64,000 bases of DNA from Pelodera strongyloides (Eukaryota; Nematoda; Chromadorea; Rhabditida; Rhabditidae): NCBI GenBank assembly GCA_036852015.1, contig JAANDG010000274.1:1-64000 (forward strand), given 5' to 3'. Shown piece after piece: positions 22,301-32,254 of the stretch (within the stretch, counting starts at the first letter, position 1; each line of letters begins with the position of its first letter). Under the pieces are notes generated by a model. That model was given only the letters and a program-made list of their open reading frames with translations. It did not search any database and was not told the origin of the DNA. The position numbers and the translations under genes were made by a program.

Positions 22301-22491
22301 AGGAGAGAAAGGTTGAACAGACTGAGAGAAAGAGGAGAGAGAAAGGAGAGAGGGAGAGGAGAGAGAGAGGAGAAAGAGAGAGGAGAGAGAGAGAGAGAGA
22401 GAGAGAGGAAAGAGAGAGAGGGAGAGAGAGAGAGGAGAGAGAGAGGAGAGAGAGATGAGAGAGAGGAGAGAGTGAGAGAGAGACAGAGAAA
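22301..22491. repeat. GA microsatellite in FAX copy 2 intron 6
   Basis: A nearly pure (GA/GGA)n tract of about 190 bp starts at the exon 22160-22297 donor and ends shortly before exon 22520-22612. Its Arg/Glu-rich open frame is an artefact of the repeat. Confidence 0.93.
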
Positions 22492-22984
22492 ATTATTTTC
22501 AAATACAACTTCACTGCAGTTCGATGCTATTGCCTTCGGTCATCTCGCTCAGCTTCTCTTTACTCCAATGATAAACGAGCACGTCCACGACTACATGAAA
22601 CAAAACTGCCCGGTAAGCGAAGTCAAATGATTAAAGCAGGATGTGGTTTTCAAAAATCACCTTGTTTTTATGCTTTACTTTGATTGTACAAAGGAAAACT
22701 TAAATAAAAAGGATAAACCTTGAATTATTCCGTGGTTTTTAAGTTGTAAACTGAAATAAACTTGATATGTAGTCTGTGCTGGAAGAGCACAACATGGAAA
22801 AAAGAATCACGCCTTTCAAAACCACTTGTCATACCGATACTGGTTTTTAAGTGAAATCTTGTTAAATCGCTTCTTTCAGAACCTTGTTGCTTTCTGCGAC
22901 CGTATGAAGGAGAGATATTGGCCAGATTGGGAGGAATGCACCAATAATTTGACAATGAACATTCCCAAAGAGTTTCAGTGCTGA

Positions 22985-23353
22985 ATAACATGATATTTCA
23001 TTTTTTAAGAAAATAAACACATTTTCCATGTATTTCGGCTTGTATGATTACAAATATTTGTGGTTTAGCACGTGAATAACATTCAAAACCTTGATAAGGT
23101 GCTGCAGGAAAAAGTTCTCGTCACTGTAAAATGTTGCATCTTATCATCTGCCATACCTCATACCATAAGCGGGCACATAAGGGTTAATCCTCTACCTCTA
23201 ACTAGTTGAAATGCACACGTGATTTCTATGGGAATGAAATCTGTGAAGTGCGAAATCGTGTTGACATTTACGATGTTTCTGTTGACACCGTTGCATGTGG
23301 ATTACCGCCAATTATTCTCATAATATGGAAACACTTTTGATTGGTGAAATACT

Positions 23354-23403
<50 letters not shown>

Positions 23404-23556
23404 GAGATAGAGAGAGAGTGAGAGAGGAGAGAGAGAGAGTGGGAGAACGAACGAAATAAAGAAAGAAAGAGATAGAGAGAAACATAATCAGGAGAGAGAG
23501 CGAGACAGAGAGAAATCAACGTAGATAGAGATCGACAGAGAGATAAAGAGAGTGAG

Positions 23557-23637
<81 letters not shown>

Positions 23638-23791
23638 AAGAGAGAGAGAGAGAAAGAAAGAGAGAGGGAAGTAGGAGGTAAAGTTCCGCAACTAGATTTA
23701 GCAAAGAGTAAATTCTCTTCTCACCATCATTGTAAACTGTAAACAACCGTAAAACCTGCGAAGTTCGTAACCCACAACCCAGACAAACGAG
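22985..23791. other. Spacer between FAX copies 2 and 3
   Basis: Contains an AATAAA at 23012-23017 that probably serves copy 2, then a long GA microsatellite (23353-23521) and a 79-base A tract (23557-23635) followed by more GA. No gene is visible. Confidence 0.7.
23353..23668. repeat. GA microsatellite with 79-base A homopolymer
   Basis: (GA)n from 23353, interrupted by GATAGA and CGAACGAAATAAAG units, then an uninterrupted run of 79 A (23557-23635) and a final (GA)n/GAAA stretch. It lies between FAX copies 2 and 3. Confidence 0.95.
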
Positions 23792-26700
23792 ATGAACTCA
23801 AGCAGCAAAAGTAAGCGTGGCTTACATTTACTAGGGTTGTTGTTTTATTATTGTATCAATTAATATAGTTATAAAATATTATTTCGCGTACGAGAAGCTG
23901 TATTTTGTGCTCAAAACTGTTCATTTTTGAGGAACTTTATTCGCACATAACTTTTTTTGAATATTTTGAATATTTTGAAATGCGGATTTCCTATTAGTAC
24001 TTATTACCGAAAGCCGTATTGTTAGGTTTCTAACAGAACAAGCTAGCAATACTTTATTTACATTTACACGGGCCTCAGTATTTAAATACTTCTCAATAAG
24101 ATAATCAAAGTAGATCTTCGAGCATAATTACGACTCCCGCAGTAAAACATCAAAGACACAGATAGAATTGTCTATAAGATAGTCGATAAGTCCTGCAACC
24201 TGAAACTCGTTCGAAGGTGGGCTAGTTTTCCAGAGTTCTTTCAGTACCCGGTAATTAGCCGCAATTGAAGTAGTGAAGGTTGGCGCTGAGAAAATAAAGG
24301 TGAACAAAATGTCCACTGAAACCTGTAAGTATTGCTTCGAGGTTCTAAATTATCCTTGTTACTCCAAAGCTAGCAAGGGTAGCTTGTATCGTGGCATCGC
24401 CCTTTAGAGCCACACAGTTTTGTAGAGAATTTCATGCTGAACAAGTTTTTTTCGCCAATATCTTCTCTAAAAAAGGGTTCCCCGTTTTTCTTTTAAATGT
24501 CGGAATTTTCTCACCATAGCTTTGATTCTGATAATCATAGCTTCTATTATGTAGTAACCCGCCTGAGGCGTCTTTCTATAAGTGTATACTTACGAAACGT
24601 CTCTAACGTAGATAAAAAAATCTTTAAAGACATACATCGTTCTTTTACATGAGCTTATTCTAATTTGAGCGGCGGACTTTTATATCTGAAGCGGAACAAT
24701 CTATTCGAATTCTACTTCCGTAGTAACATGAGTGCTAGCGCACGCTACAGTTACTCTTTTATATAATAAGTATAGTAAGTAGTGATAGATAATTCTAACA
24801 ATGGATTAATGCAATAATAATCATATCAATATCTGTATCGCGTAAGTCGAGTTGGAAACACCATCAGTTACAAGATACATATACACATCCCACAGGAAAA
24901 ATGTAAACAAAGTGTTTTGAAATATGTATTTTGTTCCAAAAGTTCTTTATCTTTTGCGTACACACGTCCATCAGTGTAGTTTCAGAAATTTGTAGTGCAC
25001 TCCGCAATCTCTTTTTGATTATTTGGCTGATTTTATCATGGACTTTTCTAGTATCACAAATTTACGCCGGCTTAAATCAATTGTTTAGCTGATTGTGTTT
25101 CTATTATACTATAGTTTCCTTAGATTTAATTCATTTCCATTTTGCTCGAAATTTAGAAAAATGAAGTCGAAGTTTAAAGTGGTATGGCACATGTTTCTTG
25201 AAACTGAATAACGACACGCCCATCTACTAGATGCAAATAGCCTCCATCCTGTGCCCGAATGTCCAGAAGTGTATAATTTGCAGAGTATGATGTATGGAAC
25301 AGTTGCTCATCATTTGATTTCACAACCACGTGTCCTACCGCTTTAAAAAAGAACAAATGTTCACCAAAGTTTGTTCCTTCACCCATTTTCTGTTTACTTG
25401 TGTACAAAGAGAGAGAAGAGAGAAATCTCAAACTCGGTTCAAATTTTTGTTTTATTTCGCCGTTCGTTCGGTGACTAACATTAATATTTCATGATGATGA
25501 ATTGTTCTTTTTTAAAGCGGTATGTCATGTGGGTTTGAAGCCAATTCTGACAGTCATACCCCTGTATCATGTTCAAATTGTGTTTGGTTCTTTGTAAGAT
25601 ACTTCAACTCTTTTTAAAGTAACTATGTCGTTGGCATAGCTCAATCGGTATGACGTTAGTCTATAGCCAATAGGTCGGGGGTTCGGTTTCTGCTGGCTAC
25701 TTCCTCTGGTAAGGTCATATTTGTTTACCGGCGGTAAGTAAGTGACCTCGACCTTGGCGCGCTGGTGTACGCACAACGGATCACATTCCACAACTCCGAC
25801 TTATAATCAATTGCACACATCTGGCGTTCTGCAAATATTTAACCCTAGGCTGGGTTAAGATACGCTAACTTATCTTTAAGATAGGCTAAGTTAACAGTTT
25901 ATCTTTACCTATTATGTTCTTCTACGCACCCTTTGCATCGATTTTCTGATTGACTTACTCTTTTAAAATAGTAACATATGTGGTTTGCGTAAGCGAAGCA
26001 ACTAAATAACCATGCATTTATGCTAATTTATATGCTGTTCTCGTTATTCCTCCAAAGCACGATAAATGATTTTGCAACATTCGTTTCAAAACCCGGTGCC
26101 ATACCACTTTAAACCAATAGCCCCTAATGTAGTATCACGCTACTAACTTGACCCATAAACATAAGCTACCCTCTACTCCCTCACATCCTAGATATTATTT
26201 GGCTCACCGCAATATACTTGCATGCTAAACTGGTAATTGGTCACATCCATAAAATCTATAACAAAACTATATAAGGTAGTTTTACACCCCACCAAAGGTG
26301 TCAAAGTTGGTAGCTGGGTATTACCGGCGGAGATAAATCGGCTTGCCGAGAAAATTGGCCTCCGGGAAGTTTAAAGGCCAGTATGTCCGGCTTCAGAAAT
26401 GAACTGGACCCCGTTTGTGCATTCGATTGATATAACCTTTTATCTTTTTTACCCTTTTTTTTCTTTCTCGTGTAAATTCTTGCCGAATTCCCTTATCGAT
26501 AACGCGTGTGGATTCAGTTCTTTTTTTCTTTTTCTAGTTACTCTCACTTGTCATGACACTTTGCTGGACAACTGCATTTCCATGTATTATATGCAAATTT
26601 ATGTGATGTCCTGGAAATTTCCGGCACAGAATGGAACACATTTACATATAATACATGGTAGTCCAGGTGTCCAGTACTATTTGAATCCACCTAACCGTTT

Positions 26701-27190
26701 GGAATTTGTCCTTGAATTAAGTTTTGGTTTAAGATAAGTTTTTTTCCAACAAGAAGTTTCATATATCATGTTTTATCAATTAAAATATGTAGGAAAATGG
26801 GAGTGCCCCTAAATTTGAGAAAGTTTTGTTCTAGAAAAAAATCGCCGTAACAAACACAGAGAACCCAAATTGATAATTTTGGTTTACTAACTTTAAAGCG
26901 AATTACCGGCCGGTTTTTCAAATTCACACAAATTAGAATAAAAAGTCGAGCTGAATTGGAGCAACTTTGAATAAACCGTAAGAATTGAACTGTCCACGAT
27001 GCTTTCAAAAATCGGCCTTTATTTCGCTGTAATAAATATTTCAGTTTCAATAAGTATCTTCGTAAGCAACTGAGTGTTAAAGTGTTAAATGATAGGTGAT
27101 AGCGTTCTTAAATTATCAAGGCGTTTCTCAATTGCCTTCCTCTCTCACCTCTCTTGCTTCTCTCCCACCCCCCATCCCTCTCTCTCTCCC

Positions 27191-27232
<42 letters not shown>

Positions 27233-30200
27233 ACTCTCGCTCACGCCAAAAAGGTATTTTAATACGATGAGATCTTTTTATAGTTAGTAAGGGAGTAATC
27301 AAATTATTATAAACATATTCTATACAAATGAGTTAGCTCCATAGCAACTGGGCAAGATTTGTCTTCTTTTACACCTATGCTCACTCAACTGTAAACTATG
27401 ATTTTTACTTTACGTATAAAAAAGTTATTGTCTTTGACTTTTACTGGGTACTGGTTAGATTTGTCTGAAGCCTGAGTATTTTGAAATGCATCGTAGACAA
27501 CTGAGGACCTACGTATTTATGCTAAATTGCTCGAATTTAGCTCGCTTTTTTATTCTAATTTATGTCCATTTGCATAAGCTGCATGAAAATGCTGATGTAC
27601 TCGCTGTGTTTCAAAAACCGGTCGGTATTTCGCTTTTAATTCCGTATCTAAAACTTCTACACCTATTCAGAAATGCCCGGTCAACCTCCATTGGTGGTTC
27701 GCGAATGGAAACCGGATACCGTATACCTGGTGCAGTTTCCCAGGGCTGGATGCATTCCCAGTGCTTCACCATTTGCGGTGAAACTGGAGACCTGGTTGCG
27801 GATGACTGGAATCAAGTATCATGTTAGTGGATTGAGGTGATGGTCTGTCTGCAGTCCGCTGTATATTGTAGTCTGGAGTCTATCGTTTGTAGCCTGGAAC
27901 TGCAGTGTGAGTCTATAGTTTGAACGTTTGAAGATTGTAGATTGAAATTTGAAGTCTCTATGTTCGGGTAGTCTGTAGTCTGTAGTCTGTAGTCTCAAGT
28001 CTGCAGTATATATTCTATATCCTGGTCTGTACTTTGTACTCTGATCCCTTACAGTAACCATTTCAGAATGTGAGCAACGAGTTCACGAAAATGTCCCATA
28101 AGGGTCAAATCCCCTTCATCGAATACAACGGAAGACAGATTCCCGACAGCAATTTCATCATTCAATACCTCACGAAGGAGTGCGCAAAGGTGGGGAATTG
28201 TGAACTTTGTTTAGTGTTTGTTATGGAGGAGGCATTTGCCCAGGGTCCATAATAGATGGTAGCATCTTATCTTTTTAGTCCATTAGTTGGATCTTGGATC
28301 AATATGTAGTAGCGTATCATGATATGGTTTGTCGTCGATCAAAAGGAAGGGGTCATAATTAGCCGACGAACATAGTTGGAGCATATCTGTGTACCAGCCC
28401 GAGTAGTGTGTAGTTATCAGATCAATATTTTAGTAGAGACAGAGTCAGGATCATAATTGTTGAAGTATGATCCATTATGGGGGAAGAAAGTAAAAGGTAG
28501 ATCTTCAAGCATGTACGACTCCGCGGGTCCGGTTTCACCAACACGTACGAGAGAAGAAAACAATCGATAGTTGTCTGTATCTCTTATCTTTGCGCACTAT
28601 TTTGTTGCGCACGGAAGTTCCGTGCCAAACGGAAATGTTGGTGAAACGGGCCTCGGGAGTACTTTTACAGGATCATAATGTTTTGTAGTTCGAACCTTTG
28701 CCTTTGTTCAGGAGGAAATGGACTCTACTACTCTTGGCGCACATCAAGCAGCCGAATGGCGTGCATTCATGTACTTACTCGAGAATTCCCTATTCTGGTA
28801 AGCGTGGACTTTACTTCATAAAGGGATATTGCACGTGGTTTGGGAAATGTATGGCACATAATGTCACACACTTCCCGTATATTGCATGAGAATGCTCCAT
28901 TCTATTACCTACATTTAGGCATGGTTATTAATTGTAACACAATACTGCTTTTATGGATTTTAAAGCGAAATAACGGACGCTTTTTTTGAAAAGCCTCTCA
29001 AATGCATTCCGATGTATTTACGCTATAAGTGGGCACGAATCGGGTCGATTTTCTATTCTAATAATGCTCGTTTGTATGCAATGCATAAGAATGCAGTTAT
29101 TTGACAACGTTTCAAAAACCAGCCGTTATTTCGCTTTAATATAGAGTCGTTTAACTTTATGAGGTGGATAACTTAACTTTAACCCTGGGATAAGCTTACA
29201 CTTAGGCTTAGGCTTATCCCCTCTAATCTCTACTTTCTTCCAGGGGTGTCGTCTACAACCGAAGCCGAAATAACAGCTGGTTTGCCACTGAACAAGGTTT
29301 CATCGGTCATTTGAGTGGAATTAAAAAGTTCGCGTTCAAGAATTTCCTCCTCGGACAGTTTAAGAAAAGGGTGAGGATTTGTTTTATGAATTTTTTTTGC
29401 GTAATTTGTTATTATTATTAGACCTGGTCACCATGTTTTAAAAGTTTGCATCAATTGTACTATGTTAGACACAGTCTAAGTACGTCCTGATAGTTTATGA
29501 CTTGAGCCTGTCTGCAAAAAATATGATAAGTTCCTGTAAATTCCACATGACAAGTTGCCCTGCGCCTCTTCTTAGGCCTTGCAACCAGTGTGGGGTCCTG
29601 AGCGCCGAATTCACCAACAGGCAGGGAGCCCTCCCTAGGCTCATGAACGCTCTGAATCTCTTCTGCTCTCGCACTCTTTACGCACTTTTTAACTCCCTGG
29701 GGAGGCCAGGGAGGGCTCCCTGCGTGTCGACATACTGCCTGTGGGGTCGTCAGGGGGGACATTCAGTTTCCCTAGTAGGACTTCCGTTGATTTACATTTA
29801 TTTATATAATTATTCATTTATAATGCTTCCAGATAGCTGAGAACGTGCACCGTCAAGGCTACGGCCGTCATAAGCCAGAGGAAATAGAGGAGATTATGTG
29901 CAAGGACCTAGATGCACTATCTGTTCTACTCGGCGATAAACAATTCTTCTTCAAGGAGATCCCGACATCGGTAGGGGCATAAGTAATTTGCTAACGTCAC
30001 CGATGAACCTTGGCGCAATTGCCGCTGACCAGGGCACCACTAGTGAGCTACAGGCGCTTTAACTGTAAGTGTAAATCATTGACGAGCTACTAGCACCACC
30101 CGTTCTAAACGCCAAACTACACTACCGCTACACTATGATGATAAGCTACAAAGAAAACGTATACGCCTTTGTCGCGAACCTCTCCTAGCAAAATCTCTGC

Positions 30201-30821
30201 GCCAAGCTTTGTATCTGGCCATACATCGAGTTCCTTCGCGCCAAGTTGTCGCTGCGCACGTTCGACCTTCTTCTGTGCACCATCAAATAATCAATATCTG
30301 AGCAGGAAAAAATCAATAAATCAATAACTGCTCCAATATTTAGTTCGACGCCACGGCATTCGGTCATCTCGTTCAAGTCCTTTATACCCCGATGATTTCC
30401 ACAGTAGTCAAGGACCATATGACTAGCAAATGCGCGGTATGGTGTTTAGTTTGCTTGCCATTATCTTCAGCGTCAAGAAAATTTGTATTAAGTAATTGTA
30501 GTGCATATGGAAATATTGTAGTTTATATTGTTGGAAACCTTTCGCTTTATCCTAGCATATACTACTCCAACATGCTAACTGGGAATGCATAGCACTTCGG
30601 CGCCATTTTGTGCATTCTGGCACAGAATAGCACACATTTTTTGTTTCACAAACCAGGTATCATGCCGCTTTAAATTTGTATTTTAATTTAAGAACCTGGT
30701 GAGTTTCTGCGACCGAATCAAAGGACGATACTGGCCCGACTGGGATTATTCCTGCGAAAAACTTTCGTTGGAAACCACCGGAGAGATGCCGAAGCCTGCT
30801 GAAGCAGCACAAGAATCGTAG
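23792..30821 (+). CDS. fax: Failed axon connections-like protein, copy 3
   Basis: Eight coding exons join in phase: 23792-23810, 27671-27822, 28067-28189, 28712-28797, 29244-29370, 29833-29970, 30344-30436, 30693-30821, giving 288 residues. The GST-N part (VYLVQFPRAGCIPSASPF, KGQIPFIEYNGRQIPDSNF) and GST-C part (RQGYGRHKPEEIEEIM, FGHLVQVLYTPM, GRYWPDWDYSCE) are all present. Unlike copies 1 and 2, the first exon encodes only MNSSSK, so the N-terminal membrane segment is missing and the protein should be soluble. The next exon has its own ATG (27673), and another ATG with a good donor (24308-24323) would form a five-codon upstream frame ending just before it, so alternative first exons are possible. 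Exon 5 is one codon shorter than in the paralogs and the C-terminus is longer (PKPAEAAQES). No canonical AATAAA was found after the stop. Confidence 0.92.
24556..24771 (+). repeat. Dispersed repeat family H, copy 3
   Basis: Starts GTAACCCGCCTGAGGCGTC and contains GCGGAACAATCTATTCGAAT and ATGAGTGCTAGCGCACGC. It aligns with the copies at 17425 and 5158. It lies in the first intron of FAX copy 3. Confidence 0.82.
25174..25346. mobile_element. TTAA-flanked MITE family C
   Basis: Starts TTAAAGTGGTATGGCACATG and ends GTGTCCTACCGCTTTAA, inverted ends with TTAA edges. The interior has TAGATGCAAATAGCC. It lies in FAX copy 3 intron 1. Confidence 0.78.
25624..25700 (+). other. tRNA-derived sequence (tRNA relic or SINE head)
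   Basis: An A box TAGCTCAATCGG, an anticodon-like hairpin (GTTAG/CCAAT around TCTATAG) and a B-box-like GGTTCGGTTTC are in correct order and spacing. The T stem is mostly wobble or mismatched and U33 is not T, so a working tRNA is unlikely. It lies in the first intron of FAX copy 3. Confidence 0.5.
25962..26114. mobile_element. Decayed TTAA MITE, family C-like
   Basis: The right end CGGTGCCATACCACTTTAA is a clear family C terminus. The left end (TTTTAAAATAGTAACATATG) is decayed. The interior GCATTTATGCTAATTTATATG recalls family A. Confidence 0.5.
26893..27032. mobile_element. TTAA MITE family A, copy in FAX copy 3 intron 1
   Basis: Starts TTAAAGCGAATTACCGGCCG and ends AAAATCGGCCTTTATTTCGC. 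The interior GTCGAGCTGAATTGGAGC corresponds to the central palindrome. It is shorter than full copies. Confidence 0.78.
27136..27234. repeat. CT microsatellite
   Basis: (CT)n with short interruptions in the first intron of FAX copy 3; the opposite-strand orientation of the other GA tracts in the cluster. Confidence 0.92.
27455..27639. mobile_element. MITE family A copy touching FAX copy 3 exon 2
   Basis: The right end CGGTCGGTATTTCGCTTTTAA lies only about 30 bases before exon 27671-27822. The interior has GCTCGAATTTAGCTCG and CATTTGCATAAGCTGCAT. The left terminus has decayed (TTTTGAAATGCATCGTAG). Confidence 0.78.
28960..29139. mobile_element. TTAA MITE family A copy in FAX copy 3 intron 4
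   Basis: Starts TTAAAGCGAAATAACGGACG and ends AGCCGTTATTTCGCTTTAA with TTAA edges. The interior has GGGTCGATTTTCTATTCTAA and TATGCAATGCATAAGAATG. Confidence 0.83.
29598..29738. repeat. Hairpin MITE family E, copy in FAX copy 3 intron 5
   Basis: CCGAATTCACCAACAGGCAG at left and GGGCTCCCTGCGTG at right are the inverted ends; the interior has GAACGCTCTGAATCTCTTCT and CCCTGGGGAGGCCAGGGAGG. The outermost bases have diverged. Confidence 0.8.
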
Positions 30822-31013
30822 TCTCACTTTGGAGGACTTCAGACTACAAATACAGACTATAAACTATGAAAATTGACTATATCTAAGCTATAAACTATGA
30901 AATATTATTATACATTCTAAAATAAGCATTGTTCGCCTCATTTCTTATCAATCAACCTTTCTTCATGGAAAGATTATGTTATGTAATTGATCATGCAACT
31001 TTGATTTAAACAG

Positions 31014-31202
31014 TTAAAGCGAAATACCGGTCGGTTTTTGAAACGCATCGTGGGCAACTGTTTTCTCACGTATTGATGCCAAGTTGCTCGAATTTAGCTC
31101 GATTTTTTATTCTAATTTATGCTCATTTGCGTAAGCTGCATAAGAATGTCCATGTGTCTCCATGTCCATGTGTTTCAAAAACGGGCCGGTATTTCGCTTG
31201 AA
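31014..31202. mobile_element. TTAA MITE family A copy
   Basis: Starts TTAAAGCGAAATACCGGTCG and ends GGGCCGGTATTTCGCTTG. The interior GCTCGAATTTAGCTCG and CATTTGCGTAAGCTGCATAA is well kept. It lies just downstream of FAX copy 3. Confidence 0.85.
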
Positions 31203-32077
31203 ATGTTTTATGTAAATCTATGTGCATTTTAAATTTTCGAAGTTGCATCTTTCTGCCAATCATTGTTTTTCAAAACTGTTCGTTGCAAAGAAATTCTGAT
31301 TTGCCAAAAATAATCAATCCAAAGAATGCAAACCTGATATATTTGCGTATGGTATGTTATGCTTATTGTTCTTATTTGACAAGAAATAAAAGTTTTTGAT
31401 TGACCTTCACAGGAAAACGAAATAATCGACGAAACCACAGAAAGAGCCTGAGCCTTTATTCCTTTATTGTGCCAGTAGTAACGCCTGCCTTCTAGGCCAG
31501 GGGTTCAAATTTTTTATTTATTAAATACACCAAAAAACGAGCAAATAAACGCAAACAGATGACGAAAAGAATAGCATTGAGGTTTGACATTCTGCATTTG
31601 ATTTTTGAAAAAGGGAATAAAAATCTGACTTTTTGTAAATGGATTTGCAGGGTACTTTCCATATAATACAGCAAGCGTTCCCGCCCCATGAACCCAGTAT
31701 GTTAAATGATTATGATATGATCTCAAAACACTGGGTGCATTTCCCATCTATTTTACCATCTCTTCCCACTAGCAATAAACGATTTGCAAAGGATAAAAGA
31801 ATAAGTTTTGTGTTTTTGTTTGCTGCTACGTACGTTCCTTCCGCGTTATAACCTTCACTAGCAAGAAAGAGAGATCAATCAACTAGGGTACGCAAAAAAA
31901 CAGATGGAATGCCATAGAGAGAAGAAAAGATCAAAAATAGTTTTTGTTTTCTTGAGCATTTTTCTAGTACGATAAATATTTGGAGCTAATTTACTTCCTT
32001 ATTAGTTAGTAGAGTTTGAGAAATGTTTGGGTTTGGTGTTTATTGTGTTGGCTGGGCTGGTCGCCGTACTGTACGCC

Positions 32078-32123
32078 TAGGCCTAAGGCTAGGTTTAAGC
32101 CTAAGCCTAAGCCTAAGCCTAAG
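32078..32123. repeat. Interstitial TTAGGC (TAAGCC) array
   Basis: About seven TAAGCC-type units, partly degenerate, e.g. TAAGCCTAAGCCTAAGCC. This is the complement of TTAGGC, the telomere repeat of many nematodes. Confidence 0.85.
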
Positions 32124-32254
32124 TACCAATTTATTTCATTATTAGCTTGGTAGGAGTTTGAACGCAGGCGCAGGGATGGGCTTACGTTTAGACAGTCAGG
32201 CTCAAGAGATGGCACAGTTGAGTATATTTTCCTATACTAAGCACTGAGAGCCGA

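Larger units (their letters stand above)
19731..22984 (+). pseudogene. fax: Failed axon connections-like paralog, copy 2, disrupted
   Basis: The eight-exon plan is that of copy 1: 19731-19812, 20315-20457, about 20956-21081, 21559-21644, 21910-22039, 22160-22297, 22520-22612, 22880-22984. The N-terminus is again a hydrophobic anchor (MLCSILIAIVCCILGLFAF). Three single-base insertions in the 5' half of exon 3 (GAACAG, ATAAAGG and GGTCCAG against copy 1 GACAG, AGAAGG and GGTCAG) add up to three bases but create in-frame TGA and TAA stops. Exon 6 lacks its acceptor: the expected AG just before ATGACGACG reads AT (CCTTTTTTAT). The remaining exons keep open frames with conserved motifs (LVKDWKPDTVYLVQFPRAGC, AFGHLAQLLFTP, RYWPDWEEC). 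It is either a young pseudogene or a gene spoiled by assembly errors in a repetitive locus. Confidence 0.78.

Noticed and set aside
22160..22630. 156-codon open frame rich in Arg-Glu
   Set aside because: Only its first 46 codons are FAX exon 6; the rest is read-through of the GA microsatellite.
23488..23746. Open frames with long Phe runs
   Set aside because: Translation of the 79-base A homopolymer on the opposite strand.
24308..24323. ATG at 24308 as the true FAX copy 3 start
   Set aside because: Its donor joins the next exon in a phase that gives an immediate TAA; the ATG at 23792 keeps the frame open.
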